A stretch of 17,981 nt of DNA from positions 1-17,981 of the forward strand of contig JAABTC010000006.1 in NCBI GenBank assembly GCA_011390055.1, written 5' to 3'. Made by a program: the position numbers and the translations under genes. The stretch comes from Burkholderiales bacterium. GTDB taxonomy: Bacteria > Pseudomonadota > Gammaproteobacteria > Burkholderiales > Burkholderiaceae_C. Under the pieces are notes generated by a model. That model did not search any database. It had not been told where the DNA came from and saw only the letters and a list, made by a program, of their open reading frames with translations. How positions within the stretch are numbered: position 1 is the first letter of the stretch; each line of letters opens with the position of its first letter. Below are positions 1 through 6,543 of the stretch, piece after piece.

Positions 1-498
1 GTCGGCGACCTGCGCGTGGTCAATGGGGCGCGCGGGCGCGTCGCGATCTTCCAGCTCGACGACGGCAGCCAGAGCATCGAAGCGGTGGTCAACGAGGACC
101 TGCTGAATGCGAACCGTGAACGCCTGCGCGAGGACGAACTCGTGATCGTGCAGGGCAAGGTGCAGACCGACCGCTTTGCCGGTGGCCTGCGGCTGAACAT
201 CAACCAGGTGTGGGACCTCGCCGGTGCGCGGGCGCGCTTCGGCAAGTACCTGGCGGTGGCCGTGAACGGCAAGGCGCCGCCGGTGGCCGAGGTGTTGCGC
301 ACCTGGCCGGCGCGCAAGGTGGCCACCGAGACGGGCGAGGCGCAGCAGGGCCTGGCGATCCGCCTGCGCCTGCAACGGCAGGCGGTCGAGGCCGAACTCG
401 ATCTGGGCGACGCGGCGCGTTTCTGGCCCAGCGACGAAGCCCTGGCGCGCTGGAAGAGCCTGGCCCACGAAGGGCGTGCCACGGTCGTCTACGAGTAG
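1..498 (+). CDS. dnaE: DNA polymerase III subunit alpha, C-terminal end (partial)
   Basis: This is the last 165 codons of the replicative polymerase catalytic subunit; the frame is open from base 1, so the 5' part lies outside the window, and it stops at TAG 496-498. The visible part corresponds to the OB-fold and C-terminal tail that follow the palm, fingers and beta-binding regions in the family. Recognisable stretches are RVVNGARGRVAIFQLDD, ELVIVQGKVQTDRF and LRLNINQVWDL, which match betaproteobacterial DnaE ends. The polymerase and PHP catalytic residues are upstream and cannot be checked. The GTG at 16 is internal and not a real start. The OB-fold is expected to bind single-stranded template, and the tail to contact the clamp loader tau subunit. 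The next gene lies 120 bp downstream on the same strand and looks functionally unrelated. Confidence 0.93.
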   Translation, partial: VGDLRVVNGARGRVAIFQLDDGSQSIEAVVNEDLLNANRERLREDELVIVQGKVQTDRFAGGLRLNINQVWDLAGARARFGKYLAVAVNGKAPPVAEVLRTWPARKVATETGEAQQGLAIRLRLQRQAVEAELDLGDAARFWPSDEALARWKSLAHEGRATVVYE

Positions 499-618
499 AC
501 CCGGGCTGCGCTGCACGGCCCAGGCGCCGGCGCAGAGTGCGAAATGCCGCCGATTTGGCGTGGTTTTGGCGCCTTCGTCGGCTGACCCGCTGGCCGGCTT
601 TGCCTAGACTGGCGCGCG
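499..618 (+). other. Intergenic region between dnaE and the patatin gene
   Basis: This 120-bp spacer holds a short perfect palindrome at 524-533 (GCGCCGGCGC) just after the dnaE stop. No T-tract follows it, so it is at best a weak terminator element. The 3' half contains the candidate promoter listed separately. I see no gene and no RNA element that I can support. Confidence 0.5.
582..610 (+). promoter_or_regulatory. Candidate promoter of the patatin gene, possibly leaderless
   Basis: CTGACC at 582-587 (4 of 6 to the sigma70 -35 consensus) and TAGACT at 605-610 (4 of 6 to the -10) are separated by 17 bp. The ATG at 619 begins only 8 bp after the -10, so transcription would start at or very near the start codon. 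No Shine-Dalgarno sequence precedes the ATG, which fits a leaderless message. This is a consensus match by eye only. Confidence 0.35.
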
Positions 619-1911
619 ATGCATGCTGCGCACGAACCCGCCACGACCGGCCTGGTGCTGACCGGCGGCGGCGCGCGTGCGGCCTACCAGGTCGGTGTGC
701 TCAAGGCGATCGCGCGCATCCGGCGCGAGGTCGGGGCGCCGCGGCACAACCCTTTCGGCGTGATCGCCGGCACCTCGGCTGGCGCCATCAATGCCGCCGC
801 GATCGCCTGCCACGCCGACCGCTTCGACCTGGCGGTGGCCGGCGTCGTGCACACCTGGCGTCACTTCAGCGCCGACCAGGTGTACCGGGCCGATGCGTTC
901 GGCGTGGTGCGCAGCGGCGCACGTTGGCTGACCATGCTGACGATGGGCTGGGCCATCGCGCGCTGGCGCAAGGCCAAGCCGCGTTCGCTGCTCGACAACA
1001 GCCCGCTGGCCGAGCTGTTGCAGCGCGTCGTGCACTTCGACCGCTTGCCCGAGATGCTGGCCGGCGGCCACCTGCAGGCGCTCGCGATCACCGGCTCGTC
1101 GTACAGCAGCGGCGACCATGTCACGTTCTGCCAGACGCGCCGGCCCTTCGAGCCCTGGCTGCGAACGCAGCGCATCGCCGTGCCCAGCCGGCTCGGCCAT
1201 GCACACCTGATGGCCTCGTCGGCCATTCCCTTCGTGTTCCCGGCGGTCAAGGTCGAGATGCAGGGGGCCGACGAATGGTTCGGCGACGGCTCGATGCGCC
1301 AGTCGGCGCCGATCTCGCCGGCGGTGCACCTCGGTGCCGAGCGCATCCTCGTGGTCGGCGCCGGCCGCATGCACGAGCCACCGCGGCAACGGCACGGCGC
1401 GGATGCCGAGGATGCCGAGTACCCGAGCCTGGCGCGCATCGCCGGGCACACGCTGTCGAACATCTTCCTCGACGCGCTGGCCGTCGACGTCGAACGCGCG
1501 CAACGCATCAACCGCACGCTCGCGCTGCTGGACGCGGCGTCGCTGGCGCGCTCGAAGCTGAAGCCGCTCGACCTCTTGGTGATCGCTCCGAGCCAGCGCC
1601 TGGACAGCATCGCCGCGCGCCACCTGCACAGCCTGCCCACGCCGGTGCGCACGCTGCTGCGCGGCGTCGGCGTGGAGTCCGACCTGGGCCATGCCAAGGG
1701 CGGCGCAGCGCTGGCCAGCTACCTGCTGTTCGAGGCGCCTTACACGCGCGAACTGATCGAACTCGGCGCTGCCGACACGCTGGCGCGGCGCGACGAGGTG
1801 ATCGCCTTCTTCGGCTGGCCCAGACAGACCGTGCCGCGCGAGAGCCGCGACGCCTGGCCCGTCACGCAAGCGGGCGAGTTGGAGTGTCCGACCGACCTGA
1901 TGCCGCTTTGA
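619..1911 (+). CDS. Patatin-like phospholipase family protein
   Basis: A 430-residue predicted serine acyl hydrolase of the patatin (PNPLA) family, which cleaves acyl chains from phospholipids or other lipids with a Ser-Asp dyad. The oxyanion-hole glycine motif GGGARAAYQ starts at residue 16. The nucleophile elbow GTSAG places the catalytic Ser at 53, and the DGS motif places the partner Asp at 223. There is no signal peptide or obvious membrane segment, so the protein is likely cytoplasmic or peripherally membrane bound. The C-terminal 150 residues lie outside the catalytic core and carry no motif I recognise. The ATG at 619 is the first start upstream of the glycine motif and lacks a Shine-Dalgarno sequence. 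The gene converges on the glycan cluster that ends 36 bp away. The substrate is unknown; membrane lipid turnover is inference from the family. Confidence 0.88.
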   Translation: MHAAHEPATTGLVLTGGGARAAYQVGVLKAIARIRREVGAPRHNPFGVIAGTSAGAINAAAIACHADRFDLAVAGVVHTWRHFSADQVYRADAFGVVRSGARWLTMLTMGWAIARWRKAKPRSLLDNSPLAELLQRVVHFDRLPEMLAGGHLQALAITGSSYSSGDHVTFCQTRRPFEPWLRTQRIAVPSRLGHAHLMASSAIPFVFPAVKVEMQGADEWFGDGSMRQSAPISPAVHLGAERILVVGAGRMHEPPRQRHGADAEDAEYPSLARIAGHTLSNIFLDALAVDVERAQRINRTLALLDAASLARSKLKPLDLLVIAPSQRLDSIAARHLHSLPTPVRTLLRGVGVESDLGHAKGGAALASYLLFEAPYTRELIELGAADTLARRDEVIAFFGWPRQTVPRESRDAWPVTQAGELECPTDLMPL

Positions 1912-1919
1912 GGCCCGAG

Positions 1920-1940
1920 CGCCCTGCAGGGCGAAGTTTT
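1920..1940 (+). terminator. Short intrinsic terminator after the patatin gene
   Basis: A perfect 14-bp palindrome at 1920-1933 can fold as a 5-bp stem CGCCC/GGGCG around a TGCA loop. It is followed by AAGTTTT, which gives a short T-tract on the plus strand. It lies 8 bp after the patatin stop and between two convergent genes. The stem is short, so termination may be only partial. Confidence 0.5.
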
Positions 1941-1947
1941 CCGACGA

Positions 1948-3042
1948 TCAGGGATCGATCGTGGACGCCCGAGGTGCCAGGCGGCGCCAGGCGTCCAGCA
2001 CTTGCAGCGGCTGCAAGGTGTCCACGCGTGCACCGGGCGTCGGCAATTCGGGGCCGAGCGCCTGCACGCTGCTGTGCGGCGCGCGGGGTCTCCAGCGGGC
2101 CCAGCCGAAGCCGCCGTAGAGCACCACCAGCGGGCAGTCCATCGCCGCGGCCACGTGCGCCGGCCCGGTGTCGACCGAGACCATGCTGTGCGCGCGCGCG
2201 GTGAGCGCCACCAGGCGCGGCAACGTGAACTGGCGCCGGGCCAGGTTCAGCACCCGCCCGCCCTGCGCCGGCGGCCCCGCCGCGTCGACGACCTGTTGCG
2301 CCAGGGCCGCTTCGCGCTCCGAGCCACAGACCAGCACGGCCGCGCCAGGCACACCCGCCAGCATGCCGCGGATCACCTCGCCCCAGCGCTCGGCCGGCCA
2401 ATGCTTGTCATGTTGCGCCGTGGCCAGGCGGCCGCGGCGGTGGGTCTTCTTGTGGCCCGGCTGCACCAGCAACAGCGGCCGGCCCCCCAGTCCGTGCTGC
2501 TGCAACCACGCCTCGGCGTCGCGTTGCCAGGCCTCGGGCACCTGCAGCCGCGGCTGCGCGCGGGTGGCGAGGGGGCCGTGCGGGCCTGGCAGTTCAGGAG
2601 GGTCGAGCGCAGCGATCTGCAGCCACCAGTCGGCCCAGTGGATCGGCTGCGGTGGATGGTGGTCCCAGGCGCGCACGATGCGGCCGGCCGGAATGGCCGC
2701 GCGCTCGAGCAAGCGCGCTGCGTAGCGGTCGGGATCGCAGAGGTAGACCGGGCCCCGGTGGGCCGAGAGCCAGCGCCGGGCCGACCATTGCGAGGGCGTC
2801 AACCAATACGGCGCGCGCCGGCTCGTCACCAGCCGCAGTTCGCCGACCGCCGGGTCGTGGCCCAGCAGCACCGGCGTCCAGGCGCCCGAAGACAGCAGGT
2901 GCACCGGGCGGCCGTGTCGTTCACGCAGCGCCGCCAGCAGCACCGTGAGCAAGACCACGTCGCCGAGTGCGGCAAAGCGGACCACCAGCGGCGCATCGGG
3001 GTCGCCGGTGTGCGGCGAATGCCAGTCGTCTGCGCGGTTCAT
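1948..3042 (-). CDS. Glycosyltransferase family 9 protein (heptosyltransferase-like), last gene of glycan cluster
   Basis: A 364-residue GT9 (ADP-heptose:LPS heptosyltransferase-like) enzyme, expected in the cytoplasm at the inner membrane, adding a sugar to a lipid-linked acceptor. The N-terminal acceptor-side motif VRFAALGDVVLLT has the Asp (residue 28) equivalent to the WaaC catalytic Asp13. Further on are DKHWPAERW, in the place of the WaaC EKLWPE lysine segment, and the donor-site motif SVDTGPAHVAAAM. About 17 residues precede the first beta strand, slightly longer than WaaC. I chose ATG 3042-3040 because it forms an ATGA overlap with the methyltransferase stop and sits just before the homology; a longer frame to 3162 would run through the methyltransferase gene. 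The exact sugar and acceptor cannot be read from sequence. Core heptose addition is the family default, but O-chain or capsule roles are possible. Confidence 0.85.
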   Translation of the reverse strand: MNRADDWHSPHTGDPDAPLVVRFAALGDVVLLTVLLAALRERHGRPVHLLSSGAWTPVLLGHDPAVGELRLVTSRRAPYWLTPSQWSARRWLSAHRGPVYLCDPDRYAARLLERAAIPAGRIVRAWDHHPPQPIHWADWWLQIAALDPPELPGPHGPLATRAQPRLQVPEAWQRDAEAWLQQHGLGGRPLLLVQPGHKKTHRRGRLATAQHDKHWPAERWGEVIRGMLAGVPGAAVLVCGSEREAALAQQVVDAAGPPAQGGRVLNLARRQFTLPRLVALTARAHSMVSVDTGPAHVAAAMDCPLVVLYGGFGWARWRPRAPHSSVQALGPELPTPGARVDTLQPLQVLDAWRRLAPRASTIDP

Positions 3043-3761
3043 CGCGCCGTCGGGGTGTCGCCCGGGGCCTTGCCGAACGCGACCACCAGGTTCGGCGACA
3101 TCGCCCTGCCGTTCTGCCGGTAGGCGAACGCGACCGTGCGCTCGAGCACCCATTGCAGCCATTCGCGCAACACGCGCTTCGGATTGCGGGCGGTCACGTA
3201 CCAGGGCGCCTCGCCGACATGGGTCACGCGCAGGTCGCTCGAGGCCGCGATCTGCTGGAACTTCGACAGGCCGAGCGTGCAGACGTGGGTCAGGTCACCA
3301 TGCTGGAACACGCGGCCGAAGGGCGACTCGCCGTTCGGTACCCGGCACAGCAGCGCGCCGCCGGGTTGCAGGCGCGCCGCCAGGCTGCGAAACAGCGGCA
3401 CCAGCGTCTCCTGGGGCAGGTGTTCGAACACGTCGAACGCCACGATCACGTCGAACCGCAGCCCGGAATCGAACTCGTCGATCGAAGCCCGGCTGTCGAA
3501 GCCGGCCGCGCTGGCGCGGCGCCGCAGTTCCTCCTGGATTTCGGTACCGACGACCTCGATGCCGCGTGAGCGCGCGTAACCCATGAAGGCACCGTTGCCG
3601 AAGCCGATCTCGAGTGCACGCGTGATCGGGGCCGGGTGGCAGCGTGCCAGATGCCAGCCGAAGTAGCGCTTCTTGCCACGCGAGTACTGACCGAAGGCTT
3701 CGCTGCCCCACGCCTTCCAGTGGGCGTAACCGCCCATCACCTCGTCGTTGTCGGGGGTCAT
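3039..3761 (-). CDS. Class I SAM-dependent methyltransferase in glycan cluster
   Basis: A 240-residue methyltransferase with a Rossmann-like SAM fold. Motif I is EIGFGNG at residues 51-57. The acidic residue at the end of beta strand 2 lies in VVGTEIQ, and FDVIVAFDVFEHLP (residues 103-116) is the motif seen in Methyltransf_11/23-type enzymes. The C-terminal part, with SPNLVVAFGKAP near the end, resembles methyltransferases linked to sugar biosynthesis clusters. There are no membrane segments. ATG 3761-3759 overlaps the upstream GT4 stop as ATGA and has GGAA a few bases upstream, so it is preferred over the in-frame ATG further upstream. The gene is sandwiched between two glycosyltransferases in a coupled transcript, so O- or N-methylation of a sugar in the same glycan is the likely job. 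Methylation of a lipid or small molecule cannot be excluded. Confidence 0.82.
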   Translation of the reverse strand: MTPDNDEVMGGYAHWKAWGSEAFGQYSRGKKRYFGWHLARCHPAPITRALEIGFGNGAFMGYARSRGIEVVGTEIQEELRRRASAAGFDSRASIDEFDSGLRFDVIVAFDVFEHLPQETLVPLFRSLAARLQPGGALLCRVPNGESPFGRVFQHGDLTHVCTLGLSKFQQIAASSDLRVTHVGEAPWYVTARNPKRVLREWLQWVLERTVAFAYRQNGRAMSPNLVVAFGKAPGDTPTAR

Positions 3762-4852
3762 CGGCGTTCCGTGGGCGCCGCGGCACCCTGCAAGAGCTGC
3801 GCGTACAGCGCGATGTGCGCCTGCACGCAGTGCTGCCACGAAAAGCCGCGGGCGTGGCCCGCGATGGCGGCCGCGCGACCCGGCAGGGCGTCGGCGGCCA
3901 GGCCAGCCTCGACGGTCGCGCGCATCGAGGCGCCTTCGAAGTTCTCAAAGTAATGTGCGGCCGTGCCGCCGACCTCGGGCAGCGAGGTCAAGCGCGACAG
4001 GAACACCGGTTTGCCGAAGTGCATCGCCTCGATCGGCGGCAGGCCGAACCCCTCGGCCAGCGACGGGAACAGGAAGCCGCGGCAGTGGGCGTACAACCAG
4101 GCCTTCTGCCCTTCGTCGAGGTCGAGATGCAGGCTGACGTTGTGCAGCGATCGTTCGGCCACCAGGGCCCTCACCGTACGCGTGTAGGGGCTGCTGGCCC
4201 CGGCCAGCACCAGCCGCTGCTCGGGCCACGCCGCGGCCAGCGCCAGCAGCGCGACGATGTTCTTCGACGGGGCCATGCGGCTCACGTGCAACAGGAACGG
4301 CACCTCGTCGACGCCGGGCACGGGCCGTTGCTCGACCGAGGTCAGGTCGGCGACGCCGTTGTGGATCACGCTGACCGGTGTGGCCAGCGGTCTCAACTCG
4401 CGCGCGATGTCGCCGGCGACATGCCGGGTGATCGCGATGACGGCGTCGCGGGCGGCCAGCCTTGCGCGCAGGCGGGCGCGGTAGCGCGCCGCCTTGGCGA
4501 CCGACTTGCTGTGCAGGAAGTTGAGGTCGTGCACGGTCTCGATGTGCCGGGCGGTGAGCCAGGGTGCGCGCAGCCGAATGTGCTGGTGCAACGTGTGCCA
4601 CAGCGCGAAGCGCGTGCGGCGCAGGTGCAGCAGCCGCTGCGTGGTGTGCGTGCCCAGGTAGCCGACGTCGGGTCCGAACACGCCATGCCAGCGGCGTGGC
4701 AGATGGAAGTGCAGGCGCCAGTGATGTTCGCGCGCCAGGCGGGGCGCCTCGCACGCCAACCCCAACCCAAGCTGGCGCGAAAACTCGCCCAAGCCGTCGT
4801 GCCAGTGCCGCAGCGCGCCCAGGCTGAGGCCGATGTGCAGGGTGGGCGTCAT
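3758..4852 (-). CDS. Glycosyltransferase family 4 (group 1) protein
   Basis: A 364-residue retaining glycosyltransferase of the GT-B fold. The N-terminal domain begins HIGLSLGAL and carries a HDGLGEFS loop (residues 18-25), as in GT4 enzymes that start with an xGxGRY-type segment. The inter-domain part has TVHDLNFLHS. The C-terminal donor domain has LLHVSRMAPSKNI and the E-x7-E motif EGFGLPPIE, with the two glutamates at 267 and 275, expected to bind the nucleotide-sugar donor. No signal peptide is seen; the enzyme should act at the cytoplasmic face of the inner membrane. ATG 4852-4850 forms an ATGA overlap with the preceding GT9 gene and starts directly at the first beta strand. The position between a GT9 gene and a methyltransferase suggests addition of a core or outer-core hexose. 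Donor and acceptor are unknown. Confidence 0.88.
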   Translation of the reverse strand: MTPTLHIGLSLGALRHWHDGLGEFSRQLGLGLACEAPRLAREHHWRLHFHLPRRWHGVFGPDVGYLGTHTTQRLLHLRRTRFALWHTLHQHIRLRAPWLTARHIETVHDLNFLHSKSVAKAARYRARLRARLAARDAVIAITRHVAGDIARELRPLATPVSVIHNGVADLTSVEQRPVPGVDEVPFLLHVSRMAPSKNIVALLALAAAWPEQRLVLAGASSPYTRTVRALVAERSLHNVSLHLDLDEGQKAWLYAHCRGFLFPSLAEGFGLPPIEAMHFGKPVFLSRLTSLPEVGGTAAHYFENFEGASMRATVEAGLAADALPGRAAAIAGHARGFSWQHCVQAHIALYAQLLQGAAAPTERR

Positions 4853-5814
4853 CGCGCGCCCCGCGCGGCCCCGAGCAGTTGTTCGACGCAGGCCATTGCC
4901 TCGTCGACCTGCGGCCACGCCGGCCAACGCCGAAGCACGTGCACCTGCGGCCCCCAGGGCGCCCACTGCTCGGGTTTGGTGGGCCCGAGCACCGACAGCA
5001 CCGGCACGCCGACGGCGGCCGCGAGATGCGCCGGGCCGGTGTCGTTGCTGATCACCAGCGCGGCGCGGCGCAACAGTGCGCCGTAGACACCCAATTCGAC
5101 CCCGGCCAGCATCCTCACGCCGGGGTGGTCGCGCCGGACGATCTCGTCTTCACCCGGGCCGGGGCAGGCGATCACCGCACCGCCACGCGCGAGCAGTGCG
5201 CGCGTGAACGGGGCAAACGCCGGCCAGGTCTTGTCCTGTTTCTCGAACTGTCCGCCGGCGAAAGGGCAGACGACGACGAAACCTGGCGCCAGGCCGTGCT
5301 CGGCCAGCAGCGCGTCGGCCTGGGCCTGGTCGGCGGCGGACGTCTTCAGCGCGATGCACTCGGGCGGTGCCGCCCGTGCGATGCCGAGAAAGCGGCAGGC
5401 CAGCTCCCAGTAGCTGATGAGCGCATGCCCCCCGTAGGTGATGGGTTCGGCACGCGCCAGCAGCACGCCGCGCGCTTCCTGCGCATAGCCGACCGCGCGC
5501 AGCCCGGCCAGCCGCATTTCGAGCGCACCCGAGAACGAGGTCGGCAACACCAGCGCGTTGTCGCGGCCGGCGAACCCAGGGTCGTTGACCAGGGCGTCCT
5601 GCTTGCAACGGCTCAGTTGCGCCACGCGTTCGCGCAGGGTGCCCGGGCGGACATGCACGGGCCAGCCTTCGCCCGCCAGCAGCGCCGGGGCCCAGCGTTT
5701 GCCCACGAGCTGCAACTGGTAGCCGTGAGCCTGCAGCAAATGCAGTGCCGGGATGCCGAGGATCACGTCGCCGACCCAGTTGCGCAGGCGAACGATCAGC
5801 GGGCGTGGCGGCAT
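4849..5814 (-). CDS. Glycosyltransferase family 9 protein (WaaF-like heptosyltransferase), first gene of glycan cluster
   Basis: A 321-residue GT9 enzyme. The N-terminus reads IVRLRNWVGDVILGIPAL, with Asp16 in the place of the WaaC catalytic Asp; NW-GDV at this point is more WaaF-like than WaaC-like. The donor-side motif SNDTGPAHLAAAVGVP (Asp258, His263) is followed by SVLGPTKPEQWAPWG. The family transfers heptose from ADP-heptose to the LPS inner core. The call of heptosyltransferase II (waaF) is plausible but not firm, so I give no symbol. The ATG at 5814 is nearest to the first beta strand but has only a poor ribosome site. An alternative ATG at 5886 would add 24 residues encoded through the palindrome, which is less likely. 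The gene opens the minus-strand cluster and is divergent from the DUF4254-waaC pair. Confidence 0.83.
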   Translation of the reverse strand: MPPRPLIVRLRNWVGDVILGIPALHLLQAHGYQLQLVGKRWAPALLAGEGWPVHVRPGTLRERVAQLSRCKQDALVNDPGFAGRDNALVLPTSFSGALEMRLAGLRAVGYAQEARGVLLARAEPITYGGHALISYWELACRFLGIARAAPPECIALKTSAADQAQADALLAEHGLAPGFVVVCPFAGGQFEKQDKTWPAFAPFTRALLARGGAVIACPGPGEDEIVRRDHPGVRMLAGVELGVYGALLRRAALVISNDTGPAHLAAAVGVPVLSVLGPTKPEQWAPWGPQVHVLRRWPAWPQVDEAMACVEQLLGAARGAR

Positions 5815-5838
5815 GCGTGGCAGGGGCGCTGTAGCGAT

Positions 5839-5865
5839 TTGGGCCGAGGATCCAGCGCCGATAAT
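5839..5865 (+). promoter_or_regulatory. Candidate promoter for DUF4254-waaC
   Basis: GATAAT at 5860-5865 matches the -10 consensus in 5 of 6 positions and lies 27 bp before the ATG at 5893, a normal distance. The -35 is poor: TTGGGC at 5839-5844 with a 15-bp spacer, or TTTGGG one base earlier with a 16-bp spacer. On the opposite strand the same bases give GATTAT (5866-5861), a possible -10 for the divergent GT9 operon with a leader of about 40 bases. Confidence 0.45.
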
Positions 5866-5872
5866 CGGCGCT
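5854..5872. repeat. Perfect 19-bp palindrome over the divergent promoter
   Basis: The arms are AGCGCCGAT (5854-5862) and ATCGGCGCT (5864-5872) around a single A at 5863, with no mismatch. It covers the -10-like box GATAAT and lies between two divergent operons, so it could be an operator for a dimeric regulator. As RNA it would give a 7-bp stem with an ATAAT loop and a weak TTTG tail; a terminator makes little sense between two divergent starts. Confidence 0.6.
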
Positions 5873-5892
5873 TTGCATTCTGCCATCCGAAC

Positions 5893-6543
5893 ATGAGCAC
5901 CCCCCTGCCCAGCGCGGCCGAGCTGATCGCCCTGCACGACAGCCTGCTGCTGACCGCCGGTTGGCCGGCAGACGAGCCGGCACCGCGCGACGAAGGGCTG
6001 TGGCGCTGGATCCAGGCCAACCATCGCTTCAACGCCTGTCTGTGGGCCGAAGAAGACCTGGCGCGTCGCACCACCGTGGCCGCCCGGGAAATCGCAGCGA
6101 ACAAGCGCGCCATCGACGGCCACAACCAGGCCCGCAACGATGCGACCGAGCGCGTCGACGAGATCCTCTTGACCGCGCTCGGCTTGGTGGATGTCGCGTC
6201 CGCGCGCAGCGACGCACCGCGCTCGACCGTGGCCGCCGGTGCACGGTTGAACAGCGAGACCGCTGGCTCGATCATCGACCGCATGTCGATCATGGCGCTC
6301 AAGGTGCATGCGATGGGCGCGCAGACGCGGCGCGGCGACGTCGACGAAGCCCACCGCGAAGCCAGCCGGGTCAAGCTCGCGCGGCTGGTGCAGCAACGCG
6401 ACGATCTGGGCGCCTGCCTGGATGCGTTGCTGGCCGACGCGCAAGCCGGTCGCGCGTACTTCAAGGTCTACCGCCAGTTCAAGATGTACAACGACGCGCG
6501 CTTCAACCCGGCGCTGGTGGCCGAAGCGCGGGCGCGCGGCTAG
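5893..6543 (+). CDS. DUF4254 domain-containing protein
   Basis: A 216-residue protein of the DUF4254 family, function unknown, which is repeatedly found beside LPS core genes. Hallmark stretches are LWRWIQANHRFNACLWAEED (residues 36-55), NKRAIDGHNQARNDATERVD, ETAGSIIDRMSIMALKV and, near the C-terminus, FKVYRQFKMYNDARFNPAL. The predicted make-up is largely helical and strongly charged, with no signal peptide or membrane segment, so a soluble cytoplasmic protein is likely. ATG 5893 is the only sensible start: it lies 27 bp after a GATAAT box, and no clear Shine-Dalgarno sequence is present. The stop codon TAG directly abuts the waaC start, so the two proteins are probably translationally coupled. 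A role in core oligosaccharide synthesis is inferred only from neighbours; the conserved N/H/E/D residues could be a binding or catalytic site. Confidence 0.88.
   Translation: MSTPLPSAAELIALHDSLLLTAGWPADEPAPRDEGLWRWIQANHRFNACLWAEEDLARRTTVAAREIAANKRAIDGHNQARNDATERVDEILLTALGLVDVASARSDAPRSTVAAGARLNSETAGSIIDRMSIMALKVHAMGAQTRRGDVDEAHREASRVKLARLVQQRDDLGACLDALLADAQAGRAYFKVYRQFKMYNDARFNPALVAEARARG

Larger units (their letters stand above)
5815..5892. other. Divergent intergenic region of the two glycan operons
   Basis: This 78-bp region separates the start codons of the minus-strand GT9 gene and the plus-strand DUF4254 gene. It must hold, or lie next to, promoters for both directions. It contains the palindrome and overlapping -10-like boxes listed separately. 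No small gene is supported in it. Confidence 0.6.

Noticed and set aside
604..1869. Minus-strand open frame of 421 codons
   Set aside because: It is antisense to the patatin gene and has low-complexity Arg/His/Gln-rich content.
210..2204. Plus-strand open frame of 664 codons overlapping dnaE and the patatin gene
   Set aside because: It is a +1 shadow rich in Arg, Ala and Gly. The real proteins in the other frame have complete catalytic motifs.
3644..5086. Plus-strand open frame of 480 codons
   Set aside because: It is antisense to the methyltransferase, GT4 and GT9 genes, with no motif; the opposite strand has three clear families.
5854..5880. Palindrome as an intrinsic terminator
   Set aside because: It lies between two divergent start regions where no transcript needs to end, and the T-tract is only TTTG.
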